64,000 nucleotides of DNA from Caldicoprobacter algeriensis (GCF_023838525.1 NZ_JAHUQD010000003.1:147434-211433); one strand, 5' to 3'; shown: positions 54,003 to 63,768, counted from the first letter of the stretch. The notes: a model not told the origin generated them from the letters alone. A program made the numbers and translations.

Positions 54003-55076
54003 ATGTCAAAAGTGTTGATGAAGGGTAATGAGGCCATTGCAGAGGCGGCAATTCAGGCCGGATGTAGATATTTCTTTGGATATCCCATAACTCCGCAAAA
54101 TGAGATCCCCGCGTATATGGCCAAGAGGCTCCCAGAGGTGGGCGGGTGTTTCATCCAAGCCGAAAGTGAGGTATCTGCCATAAACATGGTGTATGGTGCA
54201 GCGGGTGCGGGTGCCCGCGTTATGACGTCTTCTTCCAGTCCGGGCATAAGCCTGAAGCAGGAAGGGTTATCATACATTGCGGGGGCTGAACTGCCTTGCG
54301 TCGTGGTAAACATGGTTCGTGGAGGCCCGGGGTTGGGAGGAATTCAGCCTGCGCAGTCGGATTACTTCCAAGCAACAAAGGGAGGCGGCCACGGCGACTA
54401 TCACCTGGTGGTGCTGGCACCTTCCACAATACAGGAAGCGGTAGACCTGGTAATGGAGGGCTTTGATATAGCGGATCAGTACCGCAATCCGGTAATGATA
54501 CTGGGAGATGGAATGCTGGGCCAGATGATGGAGCCGGTTGAATTCAGGCCTCTGAGCAGCAAACGGGAGCTGCCACTAAAAACCTGGGCTACTACCGGAT
54601 ATACGGGAGACCGGCCGAGAAATATTATAAACTCGCTGTTCATTGACCCGCAGGCTCTGGAAGAGCATGTAAAGAGAATCTATCAGAAATATGAAGAGAT
54701 CAAGAAAAACGAGGTAAAGGTTGAGTGCTACAACTGCGAGGATGCCGAGATAATCGTGGCAGCATATGGCACCACCGCTCGAATTGTAAAGAGCGTCATT
54801 CAGAAGGCAAAACGCGAGGGCATAAACGTTGGGCTTATACGTCCCATTACCCTTTGGCCTTTCCCCACCAGTACCTTTGAAGAATGGGCTCAGCGTGAAC
54901 ACGTCAAGGCCTTTATGTCGGTGGAGATGAGCATGGGCCAGATGGTGGAAGATGTGCGCTTGAGCGTCAACGGCAGAAAACCGGTGTACTTCTACGGCAG
55001 GACAGGCGGAATGGTACCCGAGCCTAATGCGATACTGTCCGAAATCAAGAAGGTCATAGGGGGTGTTTCGAGATGA
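54003..55076 (+). CDS. 2-oxoacid:ferredoxin oxidoreductase subunit alpha (VorB/KorA-like)
   Basis: Protein of 357 residues. [29 protein letters not shown] and [55 protein letters not shown] are the pyrimidine-binding and domain-I signatures. Catalyses CoA-dependent oxidative decarboxylation of a 2-oxoacid, or the reverse. 2-Oxoglutarate and branched-chain oxoacids are both possible; sequence alone does not decide. It overlaps the beta gene by 4 bp. Confidence 0.92.
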   Translation: MSKVLMKGNEAIAEAAIQAGCRYFFGYPITPQNEIPAYMAKRLPEVGGCFIQAESEVSAINMVYGAAGAGARVMTSSSSPGISLKQEGLSYIAGAELPCVVVNMVRGGPGLGGIQPAQSDYFQATKGGGHGDYHLVVLAPSTIQEAVDLVMEGFDIADQYRNPVMILGDGMLGQMMEPVEFRPLSSKRELPLKTWATTGYTGDRPRNIINSLFIDPQALEEHVKRIYQKYEEIKKNEVKVECYNCEDAEIIVAAYGTTARIVKSVIQKAKREGINVGLIRPITLWPFPTSTFEEWAQREHVKAFMSVEMSMGQMVEDVRLSVNGRKPVYFYGRTGGMVPEPNAILSEIKKVIGGVSR

Positions 55077-55810
55077 CCAAGGTTTTTACCAGACCAAAAT
55101 CTCTGACCGATAAGCCGTTTCACTACTGTCCCGGTTGTACTCACGGCATAGTTCACAGGTTGGTGGCCGAAGCGATAGATGAACTGGGCATCCGTGAGAA
55201 GACGATAGGCGTTGCCCCGGTGGGGTGTGCTGTATTTGCCTATGAATACTTCAATTGTGATATGCAGGAAGCTGCACATGGCAGGGCGCCGGCTGTGGCT
55301 ACCGGCATCAAGCGCGTTTTGCCCGACAGGGTTGTATTTACCTACCAGGGGGATGGAGACCTGGCAGCCATAGGCACGGCAGAGATAGTGCATGCTGCCA
55401 CGCGGGGTGAAAACATCACCGTCATATTCATAAACAATGCCATATACGGAATGACGGGGGGGCAGATGGCACCCACTACCCTCATTGGGCAGGTGACCGC
55501 CACCACTCCCTATGGGCGTGATCCTGGCAAGGCGGGCTATCCCATAAGAATGAGCGAGATGCTGGCAACCCTTGAGGGTTCGGCATACATCGAAAGGGTT
55601 TCGGTACACGATATAAAACATATAAATCAGGCCAAGAGAGCGATTAAAAAAGCGTTTGAAACTCAGCTGGCAGGCAAAGGTTTTTCAATGGTAGAGGTCC
55701 TTTCTACCTGCCCGACCAACTGGGGTATGACGCCGGTGGAAGCGCTGAAATGGCTTGAGCAAAATATGATTCCTTGTTACCCTTTGGGCGTTAAAAAGGA
55801 GGGAAAGTGA
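55073..55810 (+). CDS. 2-oxoacid:ferredoxin oxidoreductase subunit beta (TPP-binding)
   Basis: Protein of 245 residues with [16 protein letters not shown], the TPP-binding [30 protein letters not shown] and [12 protein letters not shown]. It contains the catalytic TPP site together with alpha. Cofactor supply links it to the thi operon in this window. It starts inside the alpha gene end and is followed 1 bp later by gamma. Confidence 0.93.
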   Translation: MTKVFTRPKSLTDKPFHYCPGCTHGIVHRLVAEAIDELGIREKTIGVAPVGCAVFAYEYFNCDMQEAAHGRAPAVATGIKRVLPDRVVFTYQGDGDLAAIGTAEIVHAATRGENITVIFINNAIYGMTGGQMAPTTLIGQVTATTPYGRDPGKAGYPIRMSEMLATLEGSAYIERVSVHDIKHINQAKRAIKKAFETQLAGKGFSMVEVLSTCPTNWGMTPVEALKWLEQNMIPCYPLGVKKEGK

Positions 55811-55811
55811 T

Positions 55812-56363
55812 ATGACCCACCAGATTATCATTGCAGGATTTGGCGGGCAGGGGATTATGTTGATGGGACAGCTCTTGGCCTATGCTGGCATGCTGGAAGG
55901 CAAGAATGTGTCATGGCTTCCTTCATATGGCCCCGAGATGCGCGGCGGCACGGCCAACTGCAACGTCATCATATCTGATGAGCCGGTGGCGTCGCCCATT
56001 GTAACCGAAGCGACGGCGGTCATGGTTATGAACAGGCCATCGCTGGACAGGTTTGAGGGTGCTGTCATGAGAGGGGGGCTTCTGCTCGTTAACAGTTCAC
56101 TTATAGATAAAAAGGCATCCAGAGATGATATAGAGGTTTGCTATATACCCGCAAATGAGATTGCGGATCAGCTGGGCAATAGCCGTGTGGCCAATATGGT
56201 AATGCTGGGAAGCTATATAGCAAAGACGGGTGCCGTATCGCCGGCATTTGTAATAGAGTCTTTGAGAAAGGCGCTGGGGCCTTCCAAAGAGCACTTCATT
56301 ACGTTAAATGAGGAGGCTTTAAAGAGAGGCGCCGAATGCGTTAAGGAATGTGTAAGGAGATAA
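55812..56363 (+). CDS. 2-oxoacid:ferredoxin oxidoreductase subunit gamma
   Basis: Protein of 183 residues, start MTHQIIIAGFGGQGIMLMGQLLAYAGMLEGKNVSWLPSYGPEMRGGTANC, the standard gamma-subunit N-terminus thought to bind CoA. It completes a four-subunit enzyme (delta-alpha-beta-gamma). A terminator follows. Confidence 0.93.
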   Translation: MTHQIIIAGFGGQGIMLMGQLLAYAGMLEGKNVSWLPSYGPEMRGGTANCNVIISDEPVASPIVTEATAVMVMNRPSLDRFEGAVMRGGLLLVNSSLIDKKASRDDIEVCYIPANEIADQLGNSRVANMVMLGSYIAKTGAVSPAFVIESLRKALGPSKEHFITLNEEALKRGAECVKECVRR

Positions 56364-56426
56364 ATCGAATCCTTTTTATCGATAGAAATATTTTGATCGA
56401 GAACAAGTAGTATCACAGGGGTAAGA

Positions 56427-56456
56427 AGCCGCGGTCTTGTATGCCGCGGCTTTTAT
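56427..56456 (+). terminator. Terminator of the oxidoreductase operon
   Basis: GCCGCGG (56428-56434) pairs with CCGCGGC (56444-56450) around a 9-nt loop, followed by TTTTAT. Confidence 0.88.
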
Positions 56457-56631
56457 GTGATTTTATCAGGCTATGGTGGTGTATACTGTCTTCAGTTTGC
56501 GGTATTCTTTGGAGTATAGTATAATAGAGACAATGATGGAGCCGCCAGTGTGTTTTTATTTTATGCAACTGGTATTTGGCTTGATGTATGCAATATGGGA
56601 AGTAAGGATATTAATAATTTAAGGAGAGAAT

Positions 56632-57648
56632 ATGGACAAGAAAAAGTACGCAATTCTTTTTTATATTGCAGTAAATATAATAATTATTGCAGTTATAGGA
56701 CTTTTGGATCCAAACCTTAAGGATATAGGCCGTGCGTTTAACGCGCTTAAACTGCACTGGCTTGCCGGGGCAGCGGCGTGCATGCTGATGTTCTGGGTTA
56801 TGGATGCTCTAATACTCAGATATTCGCTAGCTGCTATTTTTGAACCCAGGCGTTTTAAGGACTGTATGGAGGTTGCGTTGATAGGGCAATACTACAACTC
56901 AGTTACGCCCTTTGCCAGCGGTGGGCAACCTGCGCAGGTGTATTATATGTCCCGATTTGGTATCCCGGCCGGTTATTCCACCTCGGCGCTCATAATTAAA
57001 TACCTGGTCTACCAGGTGGTTTTGTCAATATTCTGTGCGATAGCCTTTATATTTAAGGCTAGTTTGATAGTTTCATATCCTTTTGTAGTGGTTTGGATAT
57101 CTTTAATTGGGTTTGTGATCAATGCGGGAGCAGTGTTTTTCATATATTCTCTCTCGCTCAATCGCGGTTTTATAAGAAAAATAGTATTGTCTGTATTGAA
57201 TTTTTTTCACCGCGTGCGTATAGTGAGGGATTTAGAGAAGTGGAAGGCACGAATGGAAGAGGCTGTGGAAGACTTTCACAGGAGCCTGTGCATGTTCCGG
57301 GGAAACTACAAAGGCATGGTTCTGATGGCCGTTATGACGGCTATGCAGCTCATCTTTTATTTCAGCGTCACGTTTTTTGTCTACAGGGCGTTCGGTTTGG
57401 AGGACAGCGCGTGGATGGATATGATATTTGTTCAATCCTTTTTGTATCTGGCGGTATCCTATTTCCCAGCTCCGGGTGCCATGGGAGCCTCGGAAGGCGG
57501 GTTTTATCTGTTCTTTCAACGGTTTTTTCCCGGACATTTGATATTTCTTGCCATGCTACTGTGGAGGTTTATGACCTATTATTTGAACATCATAGTGGGT
57601 GGTTTGGTGATTCTAACTAGAAGTATCAAGTATTTGTCACGGAATTAA
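56632..57648 (+). CDS. Flippase-like membrane protein (LPG synthase TM region)
   Basis: Protein of 338 residues with about eight membrane helices in the TIGR00374/UPF0104 family. It shows the motifs QYYNSVTPFASGGQPAQVYYM and SYFPAPGAMGASEGGFYLFF. Related domains flip or modify lipids (MprF N-terminal half). The MprF synthase domain is absent, so it is not a lysyl-PG synthase. Lipid substrate unknown. Start ATG 56632 with GGAGAG upstream. Confidence 0.88.
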   Translation: MDKKKYAILFYIAVNIIIIAVIGLLDPNLKDIGRAFNALKLHWLAGAAACMLMFWVMDALILRYSLAAIFEPRRFKDCMEVALIGQYYNSVTPFASGGQPAQVYYMSRFGIPAGYSTSALIIKYLVYQVVLSIFCAIAFIFKASLIVSYPFVVVWISLIGFVINAGAVFFIYSLSLNRGFIRKIVLSVLNFFHRVRIVRDLEKWKARMEEAVEDFHRSLCMFRGNYKGMVLMAVMTAMQLIFYFSVTFFVYRAFGLEDSAWMDMIFVQSFLYLAVSYFPAPGAMGASEGGFYLFFQRFFPGHLIFLAMLLWRFMTYYLNIIVGGLVILTRSIKYLSRN

Positions 57649-57811
57649 TATATGAATTTGTGGATGAGAGCTTATAAGACTTGTATATTCTTTAAATGGG
57701 AAAAACATTTAATTCTGCTTTTTAAACGAGCTTTAAAAGTAATCAAGAGTTTAAACTGAACAAGCAGGCGAGATAATGCGTTGCGATAAAAAGAAAATGG
57801 AGGAGCCAGTC

Positions 57812-59554
57812 ATGAAGGTGCTTTTAGTTGCAATCAATTCGAAATTTATTCACAGCAACCTAGCTTTGAGGTATCTGAAAGCGTACTGTGGCAAAGAGCA
57901 TTTGATGGATCTCCTTGAGTTTTCTATAAATGATCATATAGAGAGGATAATCAGGGAGATTTATCTTGCAAGGCCTGATGTGGTGGCCTTTTCATGTTAT
58001 ATCTGGAATATTAGAGAAGTATTGATGGTGGCCGATACATTAAAAAGGGTGATGGACCGGTGTGTGATTGTACTTGGGGGTCCCGAGGTTGCCTTTGATG
58101 CCGAGGATGTCATGAGGGATAATCCTGCGGTTGATTATATCGTTGCGGGAGAGGGAGAGGAGACCTTCCATGAGCTGCTGCATATCCTTGAGGACAAGGG
58201 GAATCCGGCACAGGTAAAGGGTCTGGTCTACCGCCATGGTAGGGACATAGTCGTCAATCCGGCCAGGCCTTTGATACAGGATTTGGATATGATTCCATTT
58301 CCGTATCAGGATGGCTTTGCAGGGCTTGAAAATAAGGTCATCTATTACGAAACTTCAAGGGGCTGTCCCTTTAAGTGTCAGTACTGCCTTTCTTCAACCA
58401 TTCCGGGTGTGAGGTATTTTTCTCTTGAGCGGGTGGAAAGGGAGCTTGCGCTATTTGTAAAGGCGGGTATACCGCAGGTCAAGCTGGTTGACAGGACGTT
58501 CAACTGTAATCCGGTGAGGGCAAAGCATATATTTAAGACCCTCATTTCACTCGGTGGGCAGACCAACTTCCATTTTGAGATGGCGGGGGATTTGATAGAT
58601 GATGAGATGCTGGATATATTGAGGCAAGCACCTCCTGGTCTTTTTCAATTTGAAATAGGGGTGCAGTCCACAAATCCCGAAACAGTACATGAGATTCAAA
58701 GGAAGATGGATTTTGACGCTTTGGCCAGGGCGGTTGCACGGCTGAGGGACAACGAGAACATACATCTCCATCTGGATTTAATAGCCGGATTGCCTGAAGA
58801 ATATTATGCCTCCTTTAAGCGCTCATTTAATGACGTGTATTTTTTACGGCCCAACAGGATCCAGTTGGGATTTTTGAAGTTACTCAAGGGTTCGGGTCTC
58901 AGGTTGAGAGCTGAAGAATACGGCTATGAATATACCCAGTACCCGCCTTATAAGGTGCTCAGGAACAACTATATCACTTATGAGGAAATTGCAAAGCTTG
59001 AGATGATAGAGGATCTGGTTGAGAAGTATTACAACTCCGGTCGCTTTAAATATACTCTTGAATACCTGATCAGTTTCCATGATGATAATCCATTCGAATT
59101 TTTTGAAGGGTTTATGGCTTTCTGGAAGGAAAAGGGCTATGAAGGGCTTTCATATAGCCAGATACGCCTTTATGAGATATTGCTTGAGTATGGACTTACG
59201 CTGGATAACGTGGATCACAGGCTTTTGACAAATATCATGCGGTTTGACTGGGTAAGCCAGGAAAAGCCCAGCAGGTATCCAGAAGGTATAGAGCCGCCCC
59301 AGATACCGGGTTTGAGTAAGGCTGTTGATTCTTTTTTTAAAAGCGAAGAAAATGTGCTAAGATTTATGCCGCACCTTAAAGGGTATACGCCCAGGCAGAT
59401 ATCCCGTATGGCTCATATAGAGGTGTTCGAATACGATGTTGTGGAAGGCGTAAAAAGCGGCGTTTATCCTCCTTCCATTACTTACGTGCTGTTTGATTAT
59501 AATGTTGGGAACAGGATATTTCGTAGAAGCAATTTCCGTAAGGTCCGATTATAA
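57812..59554 (+). CDS. B12-binding-domain radical SAM protein (DUF4080 type)
   Basis: Protein of 580 residues. The N-terminal cobalamin-binding-like domain (about 1-140, MKVLLVAINSKFIHSNLALRYLK..GGPEVAFDAEDVM) precedes a radical SAM core with CPFKCQYCLSS (CX3CX2C) near residue 190 and a C-terminal DUF4080 region. ATG 57812 follows GGAGGAG by 6 bases; the ATG at 57776 would add 12 residues before that site. Reaction unknown; often annotated as a methyltransferase-like radical SAM enzyme. Confidence 0.9.
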   Translation: MKVLLVAINSKFIHSNLALRYLKAYCGKEHLMDLLEFSINDHIERIIREIYLARPDVVAFSCYIWNIREVLMVADTLKRVMDRCVIVLGGPEVAFDAEDVMRDNPAVDYIVAGEGEETFHELLHILEDKGNPAQVKGLVYRHGRDIVVNPARPLIQDLDMIPFPYQDGFAGLENKVIYYETSRGCPFKCQYCLSSTIPGVRYFSLERVERELALFVKAGIPQVKLVDRTFNCNPVRAKHIFKTLISLGGQTNFHFEMAGDLIDDEMLDILRQAPPGLFQFEIGVQSTNPETVHEIQRKMDFDALARAVARLRDNENIHLHLDLIAGLPEEYYASFKRSFNDVYFLRPNRIQLGFLKLLKGSGLRLRAEEYGYEYTQYPPYKVLRNNYITYEEIAKLEMIEDLVEKYYNSGRFKYTLEYLISFHDDNPFEFFEGFMAFWKEKGYEGLSYSQIRLYEILLEYGLTLDNVDHRLLTNIMRFDWVSQEKPSRYPEGIEPPQIPGLSKAVDSFFKSEENVLRFMPHLKGYTPRQISRMAHIEVFEYDVVEGVKSGVYPPSITYVLFDYNVGNRIFRRSNFRKVRL

Positions 59555-59595
59555 ATCGTATTCTTAATAATTTTTCAATTTTTACAATTAAGGGC

Positions 59596-59632
59596 TTGAC
59601 AAATACGTGTATAACTGTATACAATTATACAC
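59596..59632 (+). promoter_or_regulatory. Promoter with overlapping 26-bp palindromic operator
   Basis: TTGACA (59596-59601) and TACAAT (59620-59625) are 18 bases apart. GTGTATAA (59607-59614) and TTATACAC (59625-59632) form arms around a central GTATAC, so 24 of 26 positions are palindromic and the dyad covers the -10 box. This is typical of repressor control. The repressor is unknown; GTATAC cores are seen with GntR-family proteins. Confidence 0.8.
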
Positions 59633-59654
59633 AAATACTATAAGAGGTGCCGGC

Positions 59655-59717
59655 ATGAAAATGCATCGTCTTTCTTCAATGCTTTTTTGTTTACACGAAA
59701 ATAATTTAAAGATATAG
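59655..59717 (+). CDS. 20-codon leader ORF
   Basis: ATG 59655, behind AGAGGTG (6-base spacing), encodes MKMHRLSSMLFCLHENNLKI and stops at TAG 59715-59717. The stop lies 7 bases before the TTG start of the next gene, whose own ribosome binding site (GCAGG) is poor and spans the stop codon. This suggests translational coupling or leader-peptide control. The peptide is not known to me. Confidence 0.45.
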   Translation: MKMHRLSSMLFCLHENNLKI

Positions 59718-59724
59718 CAGGTCG

Positions 59725-61179
59725 TTGAAATATAGCCAACTTAAAAGACGTCAAGAAAGCCTGGAGACTTATTTGGGAGGAGGAGATGTTGAGGTGCTGG
59801 AGTTCAGCAAGAGGACGAATACGCTGGAGCAGTCGGCATACAAATATTCGCTTCAGGATGTAGAGGAGCCAAATCTGTACAGGCATCTGTTCCCTTATGA
59901 CAGCATACCCAGAATACCATTCAATCATCGCCTTGTGCCGATGCATGTACCTGATGAAATATGGATCACCGACACCACCTTCAGGGATGGACAGCAGGCG
60001 CGAGCACCTTTTACCGTCAAGCAGATAGTGGACCTGTTTGATTTGCTCCACAAGCTTTCGGGACCCAATGGCGTCATTCGACAGAGCGAATTTTTCCTGT
60101 ACACCGATAAGGATAAGGAAGCGGTGCGCAAGTGTATGGAGCGTGGATATCAGTATCCCGAGGTTACCAGCTGGATACGCGCTTCCAAAAAGGATTTTGA
60201 GCTGGTAAAGGAGATGGGGGTAAAAGAGACCGGTATTTTGGTGAGCTGTTCGGATTACCACATATTCAAAAAGCTCAACATGACGCGTAAGCAGGCCATG
60301 GATATGTATCTGTCGGTGGTAAAGATGGCGCTGGAATACGGTATCAGGCCTCGCTGCCACTTTGAAGATATTACGCGGGCTGATTTTTACGGCTTTGTGG
60401 TTCCATTTGCCATTGAGCTTAAGAAGCTGATGGATGAATCCGGGATACCTATAAAGATTCGTGCATGTGATACTTTGGGGTATGGCGTGTCTTATCCGGG
60501 AGTTGCGCTGCCGAGAAGCGTGCCGGGTATAATATATGGTTTGAGGCATTTTGCGGGCATACCCAGCGAGCTGATTGAGTGGCATGGACACAATGACTTT
60601 TACAAAGCGGTTACCAACTCTGCTACTGCCTGGCTGTATGGCGCTTCGGCGGTCAACTGTACCATGCTGGGCATAGGCGAGCGTACCGGGAACTGTCCTC
60701 TTGAGGCCATGGTTGTAGAATATGTGGCTTTAAGGGGCGACACCAATGGCATGGACCTGTCGGTTATTACTGAGATTGCCGAATACTTTGAAAAGGAAAT
60801 AGGCTATGAGATACCGCCTAATACGCCGTTTGTGGGCAGGAATTTTAATGTAACCCAGGCGGGGATTCATGCAGATGGCCTTTTGAAGGATGAGGAGATA
60901 TACAACATATTTGACACAGGTAAGATACTTAAGAGGCCGCCCAGGGTGGCTGTAAGTCAGCATTCTGGCTTGGCCGGGATTGCCCATTGGGTTAATTCTT
61001 ACTTTGGGCTGGAAGGGGAAAATGCTATAGATAAAAGGGATCCACTGGTGATCAAGCTCAAGGAACTGGTGGATAAGGAGTATGCACAGGGGCGCACCAC
61101 TGTTATGTCCGATGGCGAGCTGGAGGATATGCTTAAGCAGATTGCTCCCGATTTCGTTGAGAGGTTTAAGAAGGAATAA
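59725..61179 (+). CDS. Re-citrate synthase / isopropylmalate synthase-like enzyme
   Basis: Protein of 484 residues. After an N-terminal extension of about 70 residues comes a DRE-TIM metallolyase barrel, TDTTFRDGQQARAPFTVKQIVDLFDLLHKLSGPNGVIRQSEFF, with metal-binding HGHND near residue 290. The FRDGQQ variant replaces the RDGEQ of LeuA. The C-terminal leucine-regulatory domain of LeuA is absent, which fits Re-citrate or homocitrate-type enzymes. With a possible 2-oxoglutarate oxidoreductase nearby it could feed glutamate synthesis (inference). The start is TTG 59725; ATG 59941 is an unlikely alternative. Confidence 0.8.
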   Translation: MKYSQLKRRQESLETYLGGGDVEVLEFSKRTNTLEQSAYKYSLQDVEEPNLYRHLFPYDSIPRIPFNHRLVPMHVPDEIWITDTTFRDGQQARAPFTVKQIVDLFDLLHKLSGPNGVIRQSEFFLYTDKDKEAVRKCMERGYQYPEVTSWIRASKKDFELVKEMGVKETGILVSCSDYHIFKKLNMTRKQAMDMYLSVVKMALEYGIRPRCHFEDITRADFYGFVVPFAIELKKLMDESGIPIKIRACDTLGYGVSYPGVALPRSVPGIIYGLRHFAGIPSELIEWHGHNDFYKAVTNSATAWLYGASAVNCTMLGIGERTGNCPLEAMVVEYVALRGDTNGMDLSVITEIAEYFEKEIGYEIPPNTPFVGRNFNVTQAGIHADGLLKDEEIYNIFDTGKILKRPPRVAVSQHSGLAGIAHWVNSYFGLEGENAIDKRDPLVIKLKELVDKEYAQGRTTVMSDGELEDMLKQIAPDFVERFKKE

Positions 61180-61234
61180 ATGGCTTCAAAAGAAGCCTTA
61201 CGCTTGATTATTTCTTTTCGAGGGGGGAAGGATT

Positions 61235-62332
61235 ATGGTGGATTTTCGCCCGGCCAGGCCGGAAGACGTGGAACAAATTCTAGAGTTGGTTAACTATGTT
61301 TTTCGTACGTCCAGCGGGTTAGAGCCCTCTATGGGCAGGCAGTTTCCTACTTTTATATGTGTAGAAAACGCTCCTAATCTTTATGTGGCTGTTGACGATG
61401 GAAGGATTGTAGCACACATCGGTATAAAGAAGAATACAGCCGTGGTATATGGCCATAAAGTCAGTATGGCCAACATGGGTGCGGTATGTACCCATCCGGA
61501 CTACCAGGGGAGAGGGATTGGAACCAGACTTCTTCATGAGGTGTTCAGGAGCCTGGGTGAGGAAGGCATAGGGTTGGTCAGTATATCTGGTACCAGAGGC
61601 TTGTACAAGAGGAATTCCTGTGTAGAGATAGGTGAGGCATTTACGTTTGTATTAGAAAAGGGTAAATTCTCATGTGAAAGTTTTGAAGGGATCCGGTACC
61701 ATATCTCTGAAGACGCAGATAGAGCAGATGTCCTTTTTGATATATATAAGCGAGAACCGGTAAGGTATCAGCGAACCAAAGGGGAATTTCCTGTGCTGCT
61801 TAAAGCGGTTCCCATGGTCCATCCCCCCGTTCCGGCTCTAACTGTGGCTGTGGCTTTTGCTGAGGAAAATGTAGGCCTTGCCTATCTTATAGGGTACGAG
61901 AGGAAACCCGGGGCATTTAAAGTGGTGGAGTATGTCGGGGAAAGAATGGTTGTTGTTTGGCTTATTGATAAGCTATTGCATGACAGGGGAATGGAACAGG
62001 TGATATTGGAGGTACCCGCATATGATAGGAGCCTTGTATCAATCTTGAATTCAGCAGGATTAAATGGGGTTTCATCATATTATCCCGGTACCACCTTGAG
62101 AATCGTTAATAAGGAAAGCTTATGGAGGGACATATATCCTATCGTTGAGGGAGCTTGGGATGAGGGTGTACCTCCTTCCTCTTTAGCCGAATTACCAAAC
62201 GGAGTGGGTGATGATGACGCAAAGCTGGCAGAATTTCTGTTTACTGGGTTCAATCGACCGTCTTATGGTCAGCCATGGGACCAGGTTTTCCCACTGCCTT
62301 TACCTTGGCCGAATGGTTTAAACTATATATAA
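61235..62332 (+). CDS. GNAT family N-acetyltransferase
   Basis: Protein of 365 residues. An N-terminal GNAT domain reads FRPARPEDVEQILELVNYVF and has the acetyl-CoA loop MGAVCTHPDYQGRGIGTRLLHEVF. A long C-terminal part resembles a second GNAT-like half, as in Eis-type proteins. Substrate unknown. GAGGGG precedes ATG 61235. It is followed by a terminator. Confidence 0.88.
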   Translation: MVDFRPARPEDVEQILELVNYVFRTSSGLEPSMGRQFPTFICVENAPNLYVAVDDGRIVAHIGIKKNTAVVYGHKVSMANMGAVCTHPDYQGRGIGTRLLHEVFRSLGEEGIGLVSISGTRGLYKRNSCVEIGEAFTFVLEKGKFSCESFEGIRYHISEDADRADVLFDIYKREPVRYQRTKGEFPVLLKAVPMVHPPVPALTVAVAFAEENVGLAYLIGYERKPGAFKVVEYVGERMVVVWLIDKLLHDRGMEQVILEVPAYDRSLVSILNSAGLNGVSSYYPGTTLRIVNKESLWRDIYPIVEGAWDEGVPPSSLAELPNGVGDDDAKLAEFLFTGFNRPSYGQPWDQVFPLPLPWPNGLNYI

Positions 62333-62359
62333 AAAGAGCTTAAAGCTCTTTTTATTTTT
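62331..62359 (+). terminator. Terminator of the acetyltransferase gene
   Basis: AAAAAGAGCT (62331-62340) pairs with AGCTCTTTTT (62344-62353) around a 3-nt loop, followed by ATTTTT. Confidence 0.88.
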
Positions 62360-62364
62360 CTGCA

Positions 62365-62598
62365 ATGCAGAGCGATTTGGGTATTCAGAGGACCTTGTGC
62401 GAAGACTATATAAAGGCGAATTATCCGAAAGTAATAATGGCTAAATCCCCAGCAGAAGCAGAAAAGGTATACGAAGACATTATCAAGTTCTGTGATGAAA
62501 ATGGTATGCCTCAGATAGAGGAAACCTATGACAAGAAGTATCAAGATAATGTCAAACGCTTTGGTACTGTCTTGAAAAAAGGAAGGTATGCAAAATAA
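62365..62598 (+). pseudogene. C-terminal fragment of an extracellular solute-binding protein
   Basis: The 77-residue frame (VIMAKSPAEAEKVYEDIIKFCDENGMPQIEETYDKKYQDNVKRFG) resembles the end of LplA/LipO-type sugar-binding lipoproteins. The first 400 or so residues are missing and it starts directly after a terminator with no ribosome binding site. A partly repeated 30-bp unit follows it (62545 and 62594). Confidence 0.6.
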
Positions 62599-62670
62599 TG
62601 TCAGGCACTTTGGTACTGTCTTGACTAAGTAATGAATCGTTAAATAACTGAATGTGTATTAAATGGTATG

Positions 62671-62722
62671 TTTTTGCCGTGTGGGCAGAAGTGTGTGTCT
62701 GCTCACACGGTAAAAATTTTTA
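62671..62722 (+). terminator. Bidirectional terminator-like hairpin
   Basis: CCGTGTGGGCAGA (62677-62689) pairs with TCTGCTCACACGG (62698-62710), one G-T pair, flanked by T5 on the left and A5 then T5 on the right. Confidence 0.85.
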
Positions 62723-62862
62723 GACTCAGTTAATTTAGGGTACGCTTATGACTCACGATTCAGCGGTAGATGAAGTCTGCCAAAAGAGAAGTAGGATGTG
62801 GTTATAAAAGCGGGGCTAAGTTATGAAAATGTGAAGTCAAAAGAAGGGGAGTGGTATTTTTG

Positions 62863-63000
62863 ATGAAGATGTTAGACTTAAGTAAGTTTACTCCTATCAA
62901 TTGCAAGGTTGAGAATGGACAAAGCGGAAAAGTATATATTATTTGCAATAGCGAAGGAGGAAAGCTGAAGGTAGAGGGTATACCTGGCAGTTTGGGGGGT
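62863..63000 (+). pseudogene. Unknown ORF truncated by an IS21 remnant
   Basis: A start at ATG 62863 behind AAGGGGAG encodes MKMLDLSKFTPINCKVENGQ..VEGIPGSLGG and then runs into IS21 end sequence. The native part is about 46 codons. I do not recognise the protein. Confidence 0.5.
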
Positions 63001-63768
63001 GTTGTGTTTTTTGCAAGAGAAAATTCCCCATTTTTGCAAAGATTTTTCCCCAGGCACCGGTGGGGAATTTTTTTGTTAACTTAACTGTCTCATCAGTGAT
63101 TGCTTCATGCGATAGCTTTGTCCATCAAAGATTAACAAATAACAATGATGTATCAATCGATCTATTATTGCCGCTGTCATTTGCTCATCATAAAAAACAC
63201 TCATCCATCGACTGAATTCCAAGTTGGTAGTAATTATTATGCTCCGCTGCTCATAACAGTCCGAAATTACCTGAAATAGTAGTTGCGCCCCCTCCCTGTC
63301 TACGGGTACATAACCCCATTCGTCACATATCAAAAGGTCTGCTTTAGTAAGCTGCTTTAAAAGCCCAGAAAGTTCACCTCCTTTCCTCGCTTCTACCAAC
63401 CTGTTGACCAGCGCTGCTGTTCGGAAAAACTTTACGTTATAACCCTTCCTACATGCCTCCACACCTATCGCTGTTGCAAGATGCGTTTTACCTGTCCCCA
63501 CATTACCATAAAAAATTAAGTTTTTCTTTTCCTCAATAAACTTGCAATCCTTTAAATCACCCGGAGTAAGTCCTTGTGGAAACTTTATCTCATCAAACAT
63601 ATAACCATCAAATGTCTTGATTGTGTAAAAGTTAGCATTCCTCAAAAGTCTGGCTTTCCTACTTGCTTCCCTGTGCTCCACTTCCAACTTTAACAACTTA
63701 AGCAGAAACTCTTCATGGCTTTCTGCCTCTATCTTATCACAGTTCTCTACCAGATTGTCCCGAGTTTG
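63001..63768 (-). mobile_element. IS21-family element remnant (istB end)
   Basis: The left end holds two related repeats, TTGCAAGAGAAAATTCCCCA (63011-63030) and TTGCAAAGATTTTTCCCCA (63034-63052), like the multiple terminal repeats of IS21 elements. Next comes istB on the minus strand. istA, which should precede istB, is missing: sequence changes at about 63768 to unrelated DNA. The element cannot move on its own. Confidence 0.75.
63076..63768 (-). pseudogene. istB: IstB transposition ATPase, 5' end missing
   Basis: An open frame of about 231 codons lacks a proper start. It begins at RDNLVENCDKIEAESHEEF, so roughly the first 15 family residues are lost at an in-frame stop. The rest is intact, with Walker A YGNVGTGKTHLA, Walker B ADLLICDEWGY and IITTNLEFSRW, which is normal IstB. 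A shorter product could start at TTG 63696. Confidence 0.85.

Noticed and set aside
57093..57620. 175-codon plus-strand ORF inside the flippase-like gene
   Set aside because: It is an out-of-frame shadow of a gene with clear family motifs and membrane periodicity.
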